Part shown: positions 42,936-51,583 of the stretch, piece after piece | How the letters are laid out: every line of letters starts with the position of its first letter | Position numbering within the stretch: position 1 is the stretch's first letter | Assembly (NCBI RefSeq): GCF_019969685.1 | Contig: NZ_JAHXYZ010000001.1 | Span: 1,302,001-1,366,000, forward strand | Direction: 5' to 3' | Origin: Microbacterium sp. EST19A | Lineage (GTDB): Bacteria > Actinomycetota > Actinomycetes > Actinomycetales > Microbacteriaceae | Length of the DNA stretch: 64,000 bases | Program-made: the position numbers and the translations under genes | The notes under the pieces: generated by a model | What the model saw: only the letters and a program-made list of their open reading frames with translations | The model's database searches: none | Told to the model about the DNA's origin: nothing

Positions 42936-44204
42936 ATGACGACACACACTGCGCCCCCGCCGCAGGCTGCGGCCGTGAAGCCGCCGCTGCGCATCTTCCT
43001 CACCGTCCTGCATCTGGCAGGAGTCGGTGTCCTCGGCGGCATCATCTTCACCACGCTCGGCGGCCTCCTCGGCACCGGGCTCGGCCTTCTCTTCGCCGCG
43101 GGCGTCGGTGTCATCCTGCTCGTCGGCCTGGTCTACGCGCTCTTCGGCGTCGGCTGGTTCGAGGTCGCCCGGGTCAGCGCGCTGTACCGCACGCCGATCG
43201 CGCCGCTCCGACTGCGCCAGCGGGACCGTCCCGGTTTCGGCGGATGGCTGCGCTCGCTCGGCCGGCAGGCGATCGACGGCCGCATGTGGCGCGCTGTCGC
43301 GAACTTCGCGATTGCGGCGATCCTCGGTTTCATCGTCCTCCGGCTCTTCTGGAGCCTCATCTGGTCGATCTTCATCGCCTTCGCACCTCTCACCGAGGCC
43401 GAGTCGGTCATGGGACCCTTCGGCGGTGGCGGCATCCCCGTGGAATGGGCGCCGCTCGTCGGCATCCTCGGCATCGCGGCATCCATCGTCGGCATCTTCG
43501 GTCTCGCACTGCTGCACCGCACGCTCGCCCTGGCGATCGTGATCCGCAGCCGCGAGGCGGAGCTCACCGAGCGCGTCCGCACCACGACGGCACAGCGTGA
43601 AGGCGCGGTGCGGGCGGCGGATGTCGAGCGCACCCGCATCGAGCGGGATCTGCACGACGGCGTCCAGCCGCGGCTGGTCTCGGTCGGCATGACCCTCGGG
43701 CTTGCCCAGCAGAAGATCGACAACGATCCGGATGCCGCGAAGGAGCTGATCGCGGAGGCGCACACCTCGACGAAGGCAGCCATCACCGAGCTCCGGCAGC
43801 TCGCCCGCGGCATACACGCCTCCGTGCTCGACGACCGCGGTCTGGATGCGGCGCTCTCCGCGCTCGCCGGACGATCGCACATCCCCGTGCACCTCGACGT
43901 GCGCATGGACGGACGGTGCAGCCGAGAGGCCGAGGCCGCGGTGTACTTCGCGATCGCCGAATCCCTCACCAACGCCGCGAAGCACTCCCGAGCGAGTGAG
44001 GCGCGCGTGATCGTGAGGCTGCGAGACGGCGGCACCCTCTGGGCCCGCGTCGAGGACAACGGCATGGGTGGCGCGCAGGTGCAGCCCGGCGGCGGACTCG
44101 ACGGCATCGCGAACCGCATCCTCGCGGCCGGCGGAACCTTCCGCCTCGACAGCCCGGTCGGCGGACCGACCTCGCTGGAGGTGAACGTGCCATGCGCATC
44201 CTGA
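42936..44204 (+). CDS. sensor histidine kinase (NarL/HPK7 type)
   Basis: This 422-residue membrane kinase has four hydrophobic segments in its N-terminal about 200 residues (FLTVLHLAGVGVLGGIIF, LLFAAGVGVILLVGLVYALF, FAIAAILGFIVLRLFWSLI and LVGILGIAASIVGIFGLALL). A HisKA_3 domain follows with His240 in RIERDLHDGVQPRLVSVGM, then an ATPase domain with AESLTNAAKHS and DNGMGG. The signal is probably membrane or envelope related, because the domain has almost no extracellular loop. The final bases overlap the response regulator gene. The start at 42936 (MTTHTAPP) avoids a spurious upstream extension. Confidence 0.9.
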   Translation: MTTHTAPPPQAAAVKPPLRIFLTVLHLAGVGVLGGIIFTTLGGLLGTGLGLLFAAGVGVILLVGLVYALFGVGWFEVARVSALYRTPIAPLRLRQRDRPGFGGWLRSLGRQAIDGRMWRAVANFAIAAILGFIVLRLFWSLIWSIFIAFAPLTEAESVMGPFGGGGIPVEWAPLVGILGIAASIVGIFGLALLHRTLALAIVIRSREAELTERVRTTTAQREGAVRAADVERTRIERDLHDGVQPRLVSVGMTLGLAQQKIDNDPDAAKELIAEAHTSTKAAITELRQLARGIHASVLDDRGLDAALSALAGRSHIPVHLDVRMDGRCSREAEAAVYFAIAESLTNAAKHSRASEARVIVRLRDGGTLWARVEDNGMGGAQVQPGGGLDGIANRILAAGGTFRLDSPVGGPTSLEVNVPCAS

Positions 44205-44881
44205 TCTGCGAGGACTCGGTCCTGCTGCGCGAAGGTCTCGTCCGTCTTCTCGAAGACGCCGGTCACGAGGTCGTCGCGGCGCTTCCTGACACGAGCGGCC
44301 TCGGCGAAGCGGTGGAGACCACCGATCCGGAGCTCTGCATCCTCGACGTGCGGCTCCCCCCGACCTTCACCGACGAGGGGATCCGCGCGGCGCTGGGACT
44401 GCGGTCCACGCATCCGTCGCTCGCGATCCTCGTGCTCTCGCAGTACGTGGAGGAGCGGTACGCGTCTGATCTGATCGCCGCGCAGGGCGGCCCGCTCGGC
44501 TACCTGCTCAAGGACCGGGTCGCCGATGTGGCCGAGTTCCTCGCCTCGGTGCAGCGCATCTCCGAGGGGGCGACCGTGCTCGACCCCGAGGTCGTGGCGC
44601 AGCTGCTCACCCGACGGAACCGCGATGACCGGATGCTGCGTCTCACCGAGCGCGAGCGCACCGTGCTGGCGCTGATCGCCGAAGGCAAGTCGAACCAGGC
44701 GATCGCCGGGCTCCTCTTCCTCTCGGAGGCGAGTGTCGAGAAGCACATCACCTCCATCTTCCAGAAGCTGGGCTTCGAGCAGGGCGAATCGGGAAACCGT
44801 CGCGTGCTCGCCGCCCTCGCCCACATCGAGAACACCGGTGGCCCCGTGCCTCCGGCCGGCCCGACAGGAGTGGCACGATGA
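44192..44881 (+). CDS. LuxR-family response regulator
   Basis: This 229-residue regulator is the partner of the adjacent kinase. The receiver domain phosphorylation site is Asp52 in CILDVRLPP, with acidic residues ED at 8-9 and a lysine in YLLKDRV. The C-terminal NarL-type helix-turn-helix reads LTERERTVLALIAEGKSNQAIAGLLFLSEASVEKHI. The gene overlaps the kinase by 13 nt and the DUF4097 gene by ATGA, so all three are one transcription unit. Confidence 0.93.
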   Translation: MRILICEDSVLLREGLVRLLEDAGHEVVAALPDTSGLGEAVETTDPELCILDVRLPPTFTDEGIRAALGLRSTHPSLAILVLSQYVEERYASDLIAAQGGPLGYLLKDRVADVAEFLASVQRISEGATVLDPEVVAQLLTRRNRDDRMLRLTERERTVLALIAEGKSNQAIAGLLFLSEASVEKHITSIFQKLGFEQGESGNRRVLAALAHIENTGGPVPPAGPTGVAR

Positions 44882-45852
44882 CGAACGAACAGAACGAACC
44901 CACGGGCGGGCACACCCCGCTCACTCCCCCGCCCGCCTCGGCTCCGCAGGCATCGGCTCCGCAGGCATCGGCTCCGCAGGGACCGACGCCCCCGGCATCC
45001 GACGAATGGGTCACGGAACCCGTCGAGGCGCCCCGCCCCGACGCCGCACCCACGCGCTCCTCCGGCACCACCGCGATCATGGTCGTCACCGCCGTGGTCG
45101 GCGGCATCGCGCTGCTCGGCACCGGCGGCACCGCCGCTGCCGCGGCCACCGGTGACCTGCTGAGCTCGAGCCTTCCCGACTCGGTGCAGACCGTGGGGGT
45201 GGACGGGATCGACGGCGTCGACCTCGACGTCGACGGCAGCAGCATGCGCATCGAATTCGGCGAGGTGGAAGAGGCGGAGTTCTCGCTCACGAACGGGCGA
45301 CCCTCCTGGACGTTCGAGCGCGACGGCGACGAGCTGATCGTGCGCAGCCCCGAGTCCCGCTGGGGCTGGTGGTTCGGCAACTGGTTCGGTGACGAGGAGA
45401 TCGCGGTGCTCACCCTTCCGGAGAGCCTCCGCGGCGAGATCGACGGCGACCTGACCCTGGATGCCGGAAACCTCGACGTCGTCGGAGACTTCGGTGAACT
45501 CAGCATTGACGTGGCCGCCGGTGCACTCGATGTCGAGGGATCGGCCGAGAGCCTCGACATCGACATGAGCGCCGGTCGCGCCGACGTGCTGCTCGACAAC
45601 GTGAGCACCGCGGTGCTCGGCGTCTCGGCGGGCAACCTCGATGTCGAGCTGACCGGCACCGCGCCGAGCCAGACGATGATCGACGTGAGCGCCGGATCGG
45701 TCGATCTCACGGTGCCCGACGAGTCCTATGCCATCACGCAGGACATCAGCGCCGGCTCGCTCGACGCGAAGGTCGACCAGTCCGGTGGTGACCGCCGCAC
45801 GATCGACGTGACGCTGTCGGCGGGAAGCGTGACCATCCGCCCCGGCAACTGA
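44878..45852 (+). CDS. DUF4097-type beta-solenoid membrane protein
   Basis: This 324-residue protein has a Pro/Gln/Ser-rich cytoplasmic N-terminus with tandem ASAPQ units. One membrane segment (TAIMVVTAVVGGIALLGTGGTAAA) follows, then an exported region of short parallel beta repeats such as GDLTLDAGNLDVVGDFGELSIDVAAGALDVEGSAES. Such repeats fit DUF4097 (adhesin-like, LiaX/YvlB-like). It is coupled to the kinase and regulator genes, so it is probably either an output or a modulator of their envelope-stress-like response. Confidence 0.83.
   Translation: MTNEQNEPTGGHTPLTPPPASAPQASAPQASAPQGPTPPASDEWVTEPVEAPRPDAAPTRSSGTTAIMVVTAVVGGIALLGTGGTAAAAATGDLLSSSLPDSVQTVGVDGIDGVDLDVDGSSMRIEFGEVEEAEFSLTNGRPSWTFERDGDELIVRSPESRWGWWFGNWFGDEEIAVLTLPESLRGEIDGDLTLDAGNLDVVGDFGELSIDVAAGALDVEGSAESLDIDMSAGRADVLLDNVSTAVLGVSAGNLDVELTGTAPSQTMIDVSAGSVDLTVPDESYAITQDISAGSLDAKVDQSGGDRRTIDVTLSAGSVTIRPGN
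44941..44980 (+). repeat. 15-bp tandem repeat encoding ASAPQ units
   Basis: The unit GCTCCGCAGGCATCG occurs twice exactly and then for 10 more bases, in the coding region of the DUF4097 protein. Confidence 0.85.
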
Positions 45853-45859
45853 CCCCACT

Positions 45860-45893
45860 CGAGCGCGAGGCCCCGGCGAGGGCCTCGCGCTCG
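45860..45893 (+). terminator. terminator of the kinase-regulator-DUF4097 operon
   Basis: CGAGCGCGAGGCCC and its near-perfect complement form a 13 to 14 bp stem with a loop of CGGCG type, followed by ATTCGGATTTT. Confidence 0.72.
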
Positions 45894-45937
45894 ATTCGGA
45901 TTTTCCGCCTTTCTCCGGTAAAGTCTTGGAGGTTGAC

Positions 45938-46011
45938 GGGGCTATAGCTCAGGTGGTTAGAGCGCTTCACTGATAATGAAGAGGTCCCAGGTTCAAGTCC
46001 TGGTAGCCCCA
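45938..46011 (+). tRNA. ileT: tRNA-Ile (GAT)
   Basis: A 74-nt cloverleaf with acceptor GGGGCTA/TAGCCCC, anticodon stem CTTCA/TGAAG around loop CTGATAA (anticodon GAT) and T-loop GTTCAAGTCC. The 3' CCA is not encoded. The Ile-Ala tRNA pair after gyrA is a known actinobacterial arrangement. Confidence 0.95.
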
Positions 46012-46038
46012 CACTTTCAATTCAAGAAACACCCTCAC

Positions 46039-46111
46039 GGGGCCTTAGCTCAGTTGGTAGAGCGCCTGCTTTGCAAGCAGGATGTCAGGAGTTCGAATCT
46101 CCTAGGCTCCA
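46039..46111 (+). tRNA. alaT: tRNA-Ala (TGC)
   Basis: A 73-nt cloverleaf with acceptor GGGGCCT/AGGCTCC, anticodon loop TTTGCAA between CCTGC and GCAGG (anticodon TGC), and T-loop GTTCGAATCT. No CCA is encoded. It lies 27 bp after tRNA-Ile. Confidence 0.95.
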
Positions 46112-46119
46112 CATTCTTT

Positions 46120-46596
46120 TCAGAGTGATGGACCGCGGCTGATCCGCACCGGTCCTCGCGCTTCTTCGATCCGCACGGTCTGGCCCTTCTGGGTCACGAC
46201 GATCTCGTCGCGGCCGGCGAGCTCGGCGGCCACACGTCGGACATCGTCCATGCGCGATCGCCAGGAGCCGCCGCCGATCGCTCGCGCCACGTCGCTCGGA
46301 CAGATCGACGACTCGCTGCGTTTGCGTACGAGGGCTCGGATGGCGGCTGCCGCGCGCTCCTCGAACGCGGCATCCGTCGGTTCCTCCCACCACGGTTCTC
46401 CGCGCTCGCCGAGGGCGGTCTTCGCGTCATGCACCCGTCGCCGGGCGTCGTCCTCATCCGACTTCACCGCCCGTCGCGCAGCCATCAGCTCGTCCACGAG
46501 CTCCTGCCGGAAGGCCTCGGGGATCGACGGATCGGTCGCGCGCCAGCGCCGGCCGTCGACGACGATGTGGTGGCCGTCCGGTGTGTGCTCCGTCAT
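46120..46596 (-). CDS. DUF3253 protein
   Basis: This 158-residue soluble protein has an N-terminal segment DGRRWRATDPSIPEAFRQELVDELMAARRAVKS, a WWEEP motif, and a C-terminal DUF3253 winged-helix-like region. That region includes RKRSESSICPSDVARAIGGGSWRSRMDDVRRVAAELAGRDEIVVTQKG. Such domains are small and DNA-binding-like but without assigned function. It converges on the tRNA genes, ending 9 bp from tRNA-Ala, and lies downstream of the XRE gene on the same strand. Confidence 0.8.
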   Translation of the reverse strand: MTEHTPDGHHIVVDGRRWRATDPSIPEAFRQELVDELMAARRAVKSDEDDARRRVHDAKTALGERGEPWWEEPTDAAFEERAAAAIRALVRKRSESSICPSDVARAIGGGSWRSRMDDVRRVAAELAGRDEIVVTQKGQTVRIEEARGPVRISRGPSL

Positions 46597-46655
46597 GCCC
46601 AGCAGTCTGCCCGCCGATATCTCACCTGCACAGAGGCTTGACGGATGACGCGTCG

Positions 46656-47486
46656 TCAGTCGCGGCGGCGGAAGAACCTCGCACGGGCCGCGGCATCCGA
46701 CGGGGTGTACACGACGAGCTGGATCTCGGTCTGATCCGACGGGCGCAGCTGGTGGTGCTCGAACACGAGCCGCCCGAGCGTCGGATGCTGGAACACGCGC
46801 TCCCGGGATTCGAACCCGCGCACGTCGTGGCTCTCCCAGCGCTCCCGGAACTCCGGGCTCGCCTCCATGAGACGCCCGACCAGGTCGCGGTAGCGGGGGT
46901 CGCCGAGTCGTGGCCCGGCCTCAGCACGGAACTCGGCGAGGAAGCGGCGGCTGGTGTCGTCCCAATCGTCGAGCAGCTCGCGCACCGCCGGGTCGGTGAA
47001 GATCAGCCACAGGAGGTTGCGCTGCTCGGGCGGGGTGGTGGCGACGTTCGGGTAGAGCGCCTCGTACGCGCTGTTCCATCCAGCCACGCCCCAGTCGGGT
47101 GCGAGCGCGTAGGCCGGGTGCTCCTCGAGCGCGTCGAGGAAGCGCTGCACGTGCGCGGGAGCCGTCTCGACCGCCTCGCCCGAACCGGGGCGGGTGGGCG
47201 AGAATCCGGCCAGGCGCAGCGCATAGTCGTGCTCGGCCACGCTGAGATGGAGTGCCGTCGCGACGGCATCGAGCACCTGTCGCGACGGGTTGATGTCTCG
47301 CCCTTGCTCGAGCCAGGTGTACCAGGTGACGCTGACGCCGGAGAGGTACGAGATCTCCTCGCGCCGAAGGCCGACGGTGCGACCGCGGCCTGCGGGAGGG
47401 AGACCGTACGCACCGCGGTCGAGCTGCTCGCGCCGGGCGCGCAGGAAGGCACCGAGCTCCTTGCGCTGCTCCTCGTCGCTCGCCAT
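46656..47486 (-). CDS. XRE-family regulator with MmyB-like domain
   Basis: This 276-residue regulator has an N-terminal helix-turn-helix (residues about 8-75, GLRREEISYLSGVSVTWYTWLEQGRDINPSRQVLDAVATAL). The large C-terminal domain has the MmyB-like ligand-binding pattern, with APDWGVAGWNSAYEALYPNV and NLLWLIFTDPAVRELLDDWD. That domain is known to bind fatty acid-like ligands in one structure; no ligand can be assigned here. It is divergent from ilvD, with TAGTG/CACTA dyads in the 76-bp gap that may be its operator. Confidence 0.88.
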   Translation of the reverse strand: MASDEEQRKELGAFLRARREQLDRGAYGLPPAGRGRTVGLRREEISYLSGVSVTWYTWLEQGRDINPSRQVLDAVATALHLSVAEHDYALRLAGFSPTRPGSGEAVETAPAHVQRFLDALEEHPAYALAPDWGVAGWNSAYEALYPNVATTPPEQRNLLWLIFTDPAVRELLDDWDDTSRRFLAEFRAEAGPRLGDPRYRDLVGRLMEASPEFRERWESHDVRGFESRERVFQHPTLGRLVFEHHQLRPSDQTEIQLVVYTPSDAAARARFFRRRD

Positions 47487-47495
47487 GGAACAAAC

Positions 47496-47516
47496 CTAGT
47501 GCTCCCACTACTAGTG
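47496..47516. promoter_or_regulatory. candidate operator between the XRE regulator and ilvD
   Basis: CTAGTG occurs at 47496-47501 and again at 47511-47516, with CACTA (47506-47510) in between. CACTA-C-TAGTG is an 11-bp perfect dyad, and TAGTG-CTCC-CACTA a second overlapping one. This suggests repression of the regulator gene, and perhaps of ilvD. Confidence 0.45.
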
Positions 47517-47562
47517 TCAGCGCCGTCTTCCGGCATCCGTCCGCCCCGGCGAGAGTGGAATC

Positions 47563-49467
47563 ATGCCCACCCCTCTTCGCTCCCGCACCGTCACGCATGG
47601 CCGCAACGCCGCCGGCGCCCGTGCCCTCTTCCGCGCCGCCGGTGTCGACGCCGCCGACTTCGGCAAGCCGATGATCGCCGTCGCGAACAGCTTCACCGAG
47701 TTCGTCCCCGGCCACACGCACCTGCAGCCCGTCGGACGCATCGTCTCCGATGCGATCTCCGCCGCCGGCGGCATCCCCCGCGAGTTCAACACGATCGCGG
47801 TCGACGACGGCATCGCGATGGGCCACGGCGGGATGCTGTACTCGCTGCCGTCGCGGGACCTGATCGCCGACTCGGTCGAGTACATGGTCAACGCGCATCA
47901 GGCGGACGCCCTCGTCTGCATCTCGAACTGCGACAAGATCACGCCGGGCATGCTGATGGCGGCGCTGCGCCTGAACATCCCGACCGTGTTCGTCTCGGGC
48001 GGTCCGATGGAGGCGGGGCGGGCGACGCTGGTCGACGGCTCCGTGCGCACGCTCGACCTGGTCGATGCGATCTCCGAAGCGGCGAACGACACGGTGTCGG
48101 ATGCCGACATGAAGCGCATCGAGGAGAACGCCTGCCCGACCTGCGGCTCGTGCTCCGGCATGTTCACCGCGAACTCGATGAACTGCCTCGTCGAGGCGCT
48201 CGGCCTCGCGCTCCCCGGCAACGGCTCGGTCCTCGCGACGCACACCGCCCGCCGCGCACTGTACGAGCGCGCCGGCGAGGTGGCGGTCGAGATCACCCAT
48301 CGCTTCTACGACGAGGACGACTCCTCGGTGCTCCCCCGCGAGGTCGCGAGCTTCGCCGCCTTCGAGAACGCCATGGCCCTCGACATCGCGATGGGCGGTT
48401 CGACCAACACGATCCTGCACCTGCTCGCCGCCGCGCACGAAGCCGGCATCGATTTCGGTCTCGACGAGATCGACGCCGTCTCGCGTCGGGTGCCGTGCCT
48501 GGCGAAGATCGCGCCGAACCCGGCCTACGGCCGCATGTACTACATGGAGGACGTGCACCGCGCTGGCGGCATCCCCGCCGTGCTCGGCGAGCTGCGCCGC
48601 GGCGGACTGCTCGACGAGAACGTCTCGACCATCCACTCGACGTCGTTCGCGAGCTGGCTCGACGACTGGGACATCCGCGGCGGGAAGGCGACGGATGCCG
48701 CGCGCGAGCTCTGGTACGCGGCGCCCGGCGGCGTGCGGTCGTCGAGCGCGTTCTCGCAGTCGGAGCGCTGGGCCGCTCTCGATGAGGATGCCGCGACCGG
48801 CTGCATCCGCGACGTCGAGCATGCCTACTCGGTCGACGGCGGTCTCGCGGTGCTGCGCGGCAACCTCGCGGTCGACGGAGCGGTCGTCAAGACGGCCGGC
48901 GTCGACCCCTCGATCCTGGTGTTCTCCGGCCCCGCCGTCGTCTGCGAGTCACAGGAGGAAGCGGTCGCGAAGATCCTCGGCAAGAAGGTGCAGCCGGGCG
49001 ACGTGGTCGTGATCCGGTACGAGGGTCCGAAGGGCGGACCCGGAATGCAGGAGATGCTGCACCCGACCTCGTTCCTCAAGGGACGCGGCCTGGGCAAGGT
49101 GTGCGCGCTGATCACCGACGGGCGCTTCTCCGGTGGCACGTCCGGTCTGTCCATCGGCCACGTCTCACCCGAGGCGGCCGCGGGCGGGGTGATCGCGCTC
49201 GTGCAGGACGGCGACATCATCGACATCGACATCCCGTCGCGCTCGATGGTTCTCCGCGTCGACGAGTCCGAGCTCGAACGGCGCCGTGCGGTGCTGCTCG
49301 AAGAAGGCGGCTACCGGGCGAAGGATCGGGTGCGGCCCGTCACGCCGGCGCTGCGGGCGTATGCGGCGATGGCAACCTCGGCGGACCGTGGTGCGGTGCG
49401 CGATGTCGATGCGGTCGAGCGCGCGCTGCGCGAGCAGGAGGTGCGGCAGGCCGCCGCTCTCGTGTGA
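47563..49467 (+). CDS. ilvD: dihydroxy-acid dehydratase
   Basis: This 634-residue Fe-S dehydratase makes 2-keto acids in valine and isoleucine synthesis. Cluster cysteines are Cys123 ([11 protein letters not shown]) and Cys194 ([10 protein letters not shown]). The site where [2Fe-2S] members carry a third cysteine reads [15 protein letters not shown], so the protein is of the E. coli-like type. [14 protein letters not shown] and [21 protein letters not shown] are further family marks. It stands alone, not with ilvBNC, and is divergent from an XRE regulator. Sugar-acid dehydratase activity within the same superfamily cannot be fully excluded. Confidence 0.9.
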   Translation: MPTPLRSRTVTHGRNAAGARALFRAAGVDAADFGKPMIAVANSFTEFVPGHTHLQPVGRIVSDAISAAGGIPREFNTIAVDDGIAMGHGGMLYSLPSRDLIADSVEYMVNAHQADALVCISNCDKITPGMLMAALRLNIPTVFVSGGPMEAGRATLVDGSVRTLDLVDAISEAANDTVSDADMKRIEENACPTCGSCSGMFTANSMNCLVEALGLALPGNGSVLATHTARRALYERAGEVAVEITHRFYDEDDSSVLPREVASFAAFENAMALDIAMGGSTNTILHLLAAAHEAGIDFGLDEIDAVSRRVPCLAKIAPNPAYGRMYYMEDVHRAGGIPAVLGELRRGGLLDENVSTIHSTSFASWLDDWDIRGGKATDAARELWYAAPGGVRSSSAFSQSERWAALDEDAATGCIRDVEHAYSVDGGLAVLRGNLAVDGAVVKTAGVDPSILVFSGPAVVCESQEEAVAKILGKKVQPGDVVVIRYEGPKGGPGMQEMLHPTSFLKGRGLGKVCALITDGRFSGGTSGLSIGHVSPEAAAGGVIALVQDGDIIDIDIPSRSMVLRVDESELERRRAVLLEEGGYRAKDRVRPVTPALRAYAAMATSADRGAVRDVDAVERALREQEVRQAAALV

Positions 49468-49491
49468 CGCGGTGCGCGGTCCGGAAGGGCA

Positions 49492-49542
49492 TGTGCGCTT
49501 CAGAAGGATGTCTGCGCGGCATCCGTCCTTCCGAAGTGCACA
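49492..49542. other. imperfect long hairpin after ilvD
   Basis: TGTGCGCTTCAGAAGGA (49492-49508) and TCCTTCCGAAGTGCACA (49526-49542) pair at 15 of 17 positions. It lies between the convergent ilvD and alpha/beta hydrolase genes and could act as a bidirectional terminator or be a degenerate dispersed repeat. Confidence 0.5.
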
Positions 49543-49577
49543 AGTCCTCCGGAAGGGGCGGCGAGAAACGGGGCCGT

Positions 49578-50360
49578 TCAGTCGGAGGCTACGGTCCGCG
49601 CGAGTTTCCGGCATTCCTCGAGCACCTCGACGGGATGCGTGAGGTGCACCGCGTGCTCGGCCCGCGGCCAGCTCACGAGCGTCGCACCGAGGGCGGTCGC
49701 GAGGTTCTCGTGGGCGCGCCGGATGCTGTCGCCGGGCTTGCGATCGGCGGTGACCACGACAGCGGGAACGTGCCGGATGCCGGTCAGATCGAGATCGCGC
49801 GAGATGTCTTCGATGCCCACCACGGCCCTGCCGAGCTTCGCCGCGTCGAGGTCGGTGATGGTGAGCATGGCCTCGCGGGTCTCGGCATCCATTCCGTGAC
49901 GGGCGGCCGACTTCCTCGCGCTGCGGCGCAGCATGCCACGGAGGAGGCTCCCGATCACCGGCGCGTCGAACAGCTTCACGCTGAGCCTCGCGTTGCGCGC
50001 GACCTTCGCAGCGAGGTCCGGGTCGTTGATCGGCGTCGGGTCGAGCAGCACGAGGCCGGCGACGTCGTCAGGGTGCTGCGCGGCCAGCAGCAGCGCGGCC
50101 GCACCACCCAGGCTCTGCCCCACCGCGATGACCGGTCCGATCCCGGCCTCGAGAATCGCGTCGTGCAGGGAGTCTGCGGCGACGCGCAATCCGTCGGGCT
50201 CGTCGGACGGACCGTTGCCCGGGCGGTCGTAGAGCAGCACGCGGCAGCCGGGATCGGCGAGCAGGCCTTCGACCAGACCGGGGAAGAAGCCGTCGACCGC
50301 CTCCGCGCCGCCGGGGAGCAGGAGAACCGCAGGACCTGATTCACCGACCACTTCGACCAT
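49578..50360 (-). CDS. alpha/beta hydrolase
   Basis: This 260-residue cytoplasmic hydrolase has its nucleophile at Ser83 in AVGQSLGGAA, an oxyanion strand VLLLPGGAEAVDGFF, YDRPGNGPSD as the second conserved turn, an acidic residue in ADRKPGDS, and a final histidine in WPRAEHAVHLTHP. The substrate is not predictable: it could be an esterase, lactonase or epoxide-type enzyme. It starts 9 bp after the LacI regulator stop, so the two are likely co-transcribed. Confidence 0.85.
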   Translation of the reverse strand: MVEVVGESGPAVLLLPGGAEAVDGFFPGLVEGLLADPGCRVLLYDRPGNGPSDEPDGLRVAADSLHDAILEAGIGPVIAVGQSLGGAAALLLAAQHPDDVAGLVLLDPTPINDPDLAAKVARNARLSVKLFDAPVIGSLLRGMLRRSARKSAARHGMDAETREAMLTITDLDAAKLGRAVVGIEDISRDLDLTGIRHVPAVVVTADRKPGDSIRRAHENLATALGATLVSWPRAEHAVHLTHPVEVLEECRKLARTVASD

Positions 50361-50369
50361 GGTCCGACT

Positions 50370-51389
50370 CTAGCCGCGGCCCGCCGTGGATCGCCGGGCG
50401 ATGAGCCGCATGGGCAGCACCACGTTCTCGAAACCGCGGGTGCGGTCGCTCAGCCGAGAAACCGCGAGCCGCGCCGCCTGCCGTCCGAGCGCCTCGACGT
50501 CGCCGGTGACGACGCTGATGCCCAGCACCTGCGCCCATTCGGGCTCGTCGAAGCCGATCACCGCCGGTGCGGGCCCGGGGCCCTCCGCGATCTCCTCCAT
50601 GACGCCCAGGAGGATGCGGTTGTTCCCCGCGACGACGGCCGTCGGCGGATCCGAGAGGGCGAGCAGGTCGCGCATGCACGCACGTGACGAGGTGACGTCG
50701 TGCGCGTCGGTGCGCAGCAGGTCGCGCCAGTCGGCATCCGTGCTGTCGAGCACGTCGCCCATGCCGGCCAGACGCTCACGGTACGTCGGCAGCCATGCGT
50801 AGTCTCCGATGAAGGCGATGCGACGATGTCCGGCCTCGATCAGGTGCCGCGCGGCCAGGCGCCCGCCCTCGCGGTTATCGAACACGACCGAGTCGGCTTC
50901 GACGTTCTCGGCGGGGCGGTCGACGAAGACGACGGGGATGCCGCGCGACTGCAGCTGCGCATAGCCGGCGTGGTCGGGTGTCGCCGAGACGGTGATGACG
51001 GCCTTGGTCTGCCGATCGGCGAGGTCGTGCGCGACCCGCTGCTCCTGCTCGGCCGATTCGCGGGAGTTCGCGACGGAGAGGTGCATCCCGTGCGGACGGA
51101 TCTCGTCTTCGATCGCGTGCGCCAGCGCGGAGTAGAACGGGTTCGTGAAGTCCCCGGTGATCAGTCCGATGGAGTCGGCGAGGCGTCCGCTCGCGAGCAG
51201 GCTGGCGGCGGCGTTGCGCTGGTAGTCGAGCTCGGCGGCGGCGGCGAGCACGCTGGCGAGGGTCTTCTCGCTGACGTAGGACTCTCCGCCGAGCGCGCGC
51301 GAGGCCGTCTTCAGGCTGACGCCGGCGCGGGCCGCGACCTGCGCGAGTGTCGGACGAGGCACGACGGCCTGATCGTCTGGTGTGGTCAT
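50370..51389 (-). CDS. LacI-family transcriptional regulator
   Basis: This 339-residue regulator has a LacI helix-turn-helix (PTLAQVAARAGVSLKTASRALGGESYVSEKTLASVLAAAAELDYQRN). A periplasmic-binding-like effector domain follows (IGLITGDFTNPFYSALAHAIEDE ... GHRRIAFIGDYAWLPTYRERLAGM ... AVVAGNNRILLGVMEE ... ISVVTGDVEALGRQAARL). The ATG at 51389 has GGGG upstream. It is divergent from the GH92 mannosidase, with a palindrome of LacI style in between (51492-51509). It therefore probably represses mannoside use in response to a sugar. Confidence 0.92.
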   Translation of the reverse strand: MTTPDDQAVVPRPTLAQVAARAGVSLKTASRALGGESYVSEKTLASVLAAAAELDYQRNAAASLLASGRLADSIGLITGDFTNPFYSALAHAIEDEIRPHGMHLSVANSRESAEQEQRVAHDLADRQTKAVITVSATPDHAGYAQLQSRGIPVVFVDRPAENVEADSVVFDNREGGRLAARHLIEAGHRRIAFIGDYAWLPTYRERLAGMGDVLDSTDADWRDLLRTDAHDVTSSRACMRDLLALSDPPTAVVAGNNRILLGVMEEIAEGPGPAPAVIGFDEPEWAQVLGISVVTGDVEALGRQAARLAVSRLSDRTRGFENVVLPMRLIARRSTAGRG

Positions 51390-51491
51390 GCGTCCCCCTG
51401 CCGCCGGGGCGGCGGATAGCTCATTATGGCGGGCCATGGATGTGAGATGCATCTTCCGGACATCACCGGCGCTGTGATAGCGTCCTCATCA

Positions 51492-51509
51492 TATGACAGC
51501 GGTGTCATA
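51492..51509. promoter_or_regulatory. LacI-type operator upstream of the GH92 gene
   Basis: TATGACA and TGTCATA arms flank GCGG, with a central CG step as in LacI-family operators. It lies 75 bp before the GH92 start and 103 bp from the LacI start. The adjacent AAACGTTAAG is AT-richer and may include a promoter. Confidence 0.6.
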
Positions 51510-51583
51510 AACGTTAAGCCGCCTCGCGAGGGCGATGAGCGGCGGACGGACGACACAGAGCAGTGAAGTTTCGAGGAGCAACC

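Noticed and set aside
44941..44980. Possible CRISPR-like short repeats
   Set aside because: The 15-bp units are contiguous without spacers and code for ASAPQ; this is a tandem coding repeat.
45938..46111. Ile-Ala tRNA pair as the spacer of an rRNA operon
   Set aside because: No 16S or 23S sequence lies on either side; the pair stands alone after gyrA as in other Actinobacteria.
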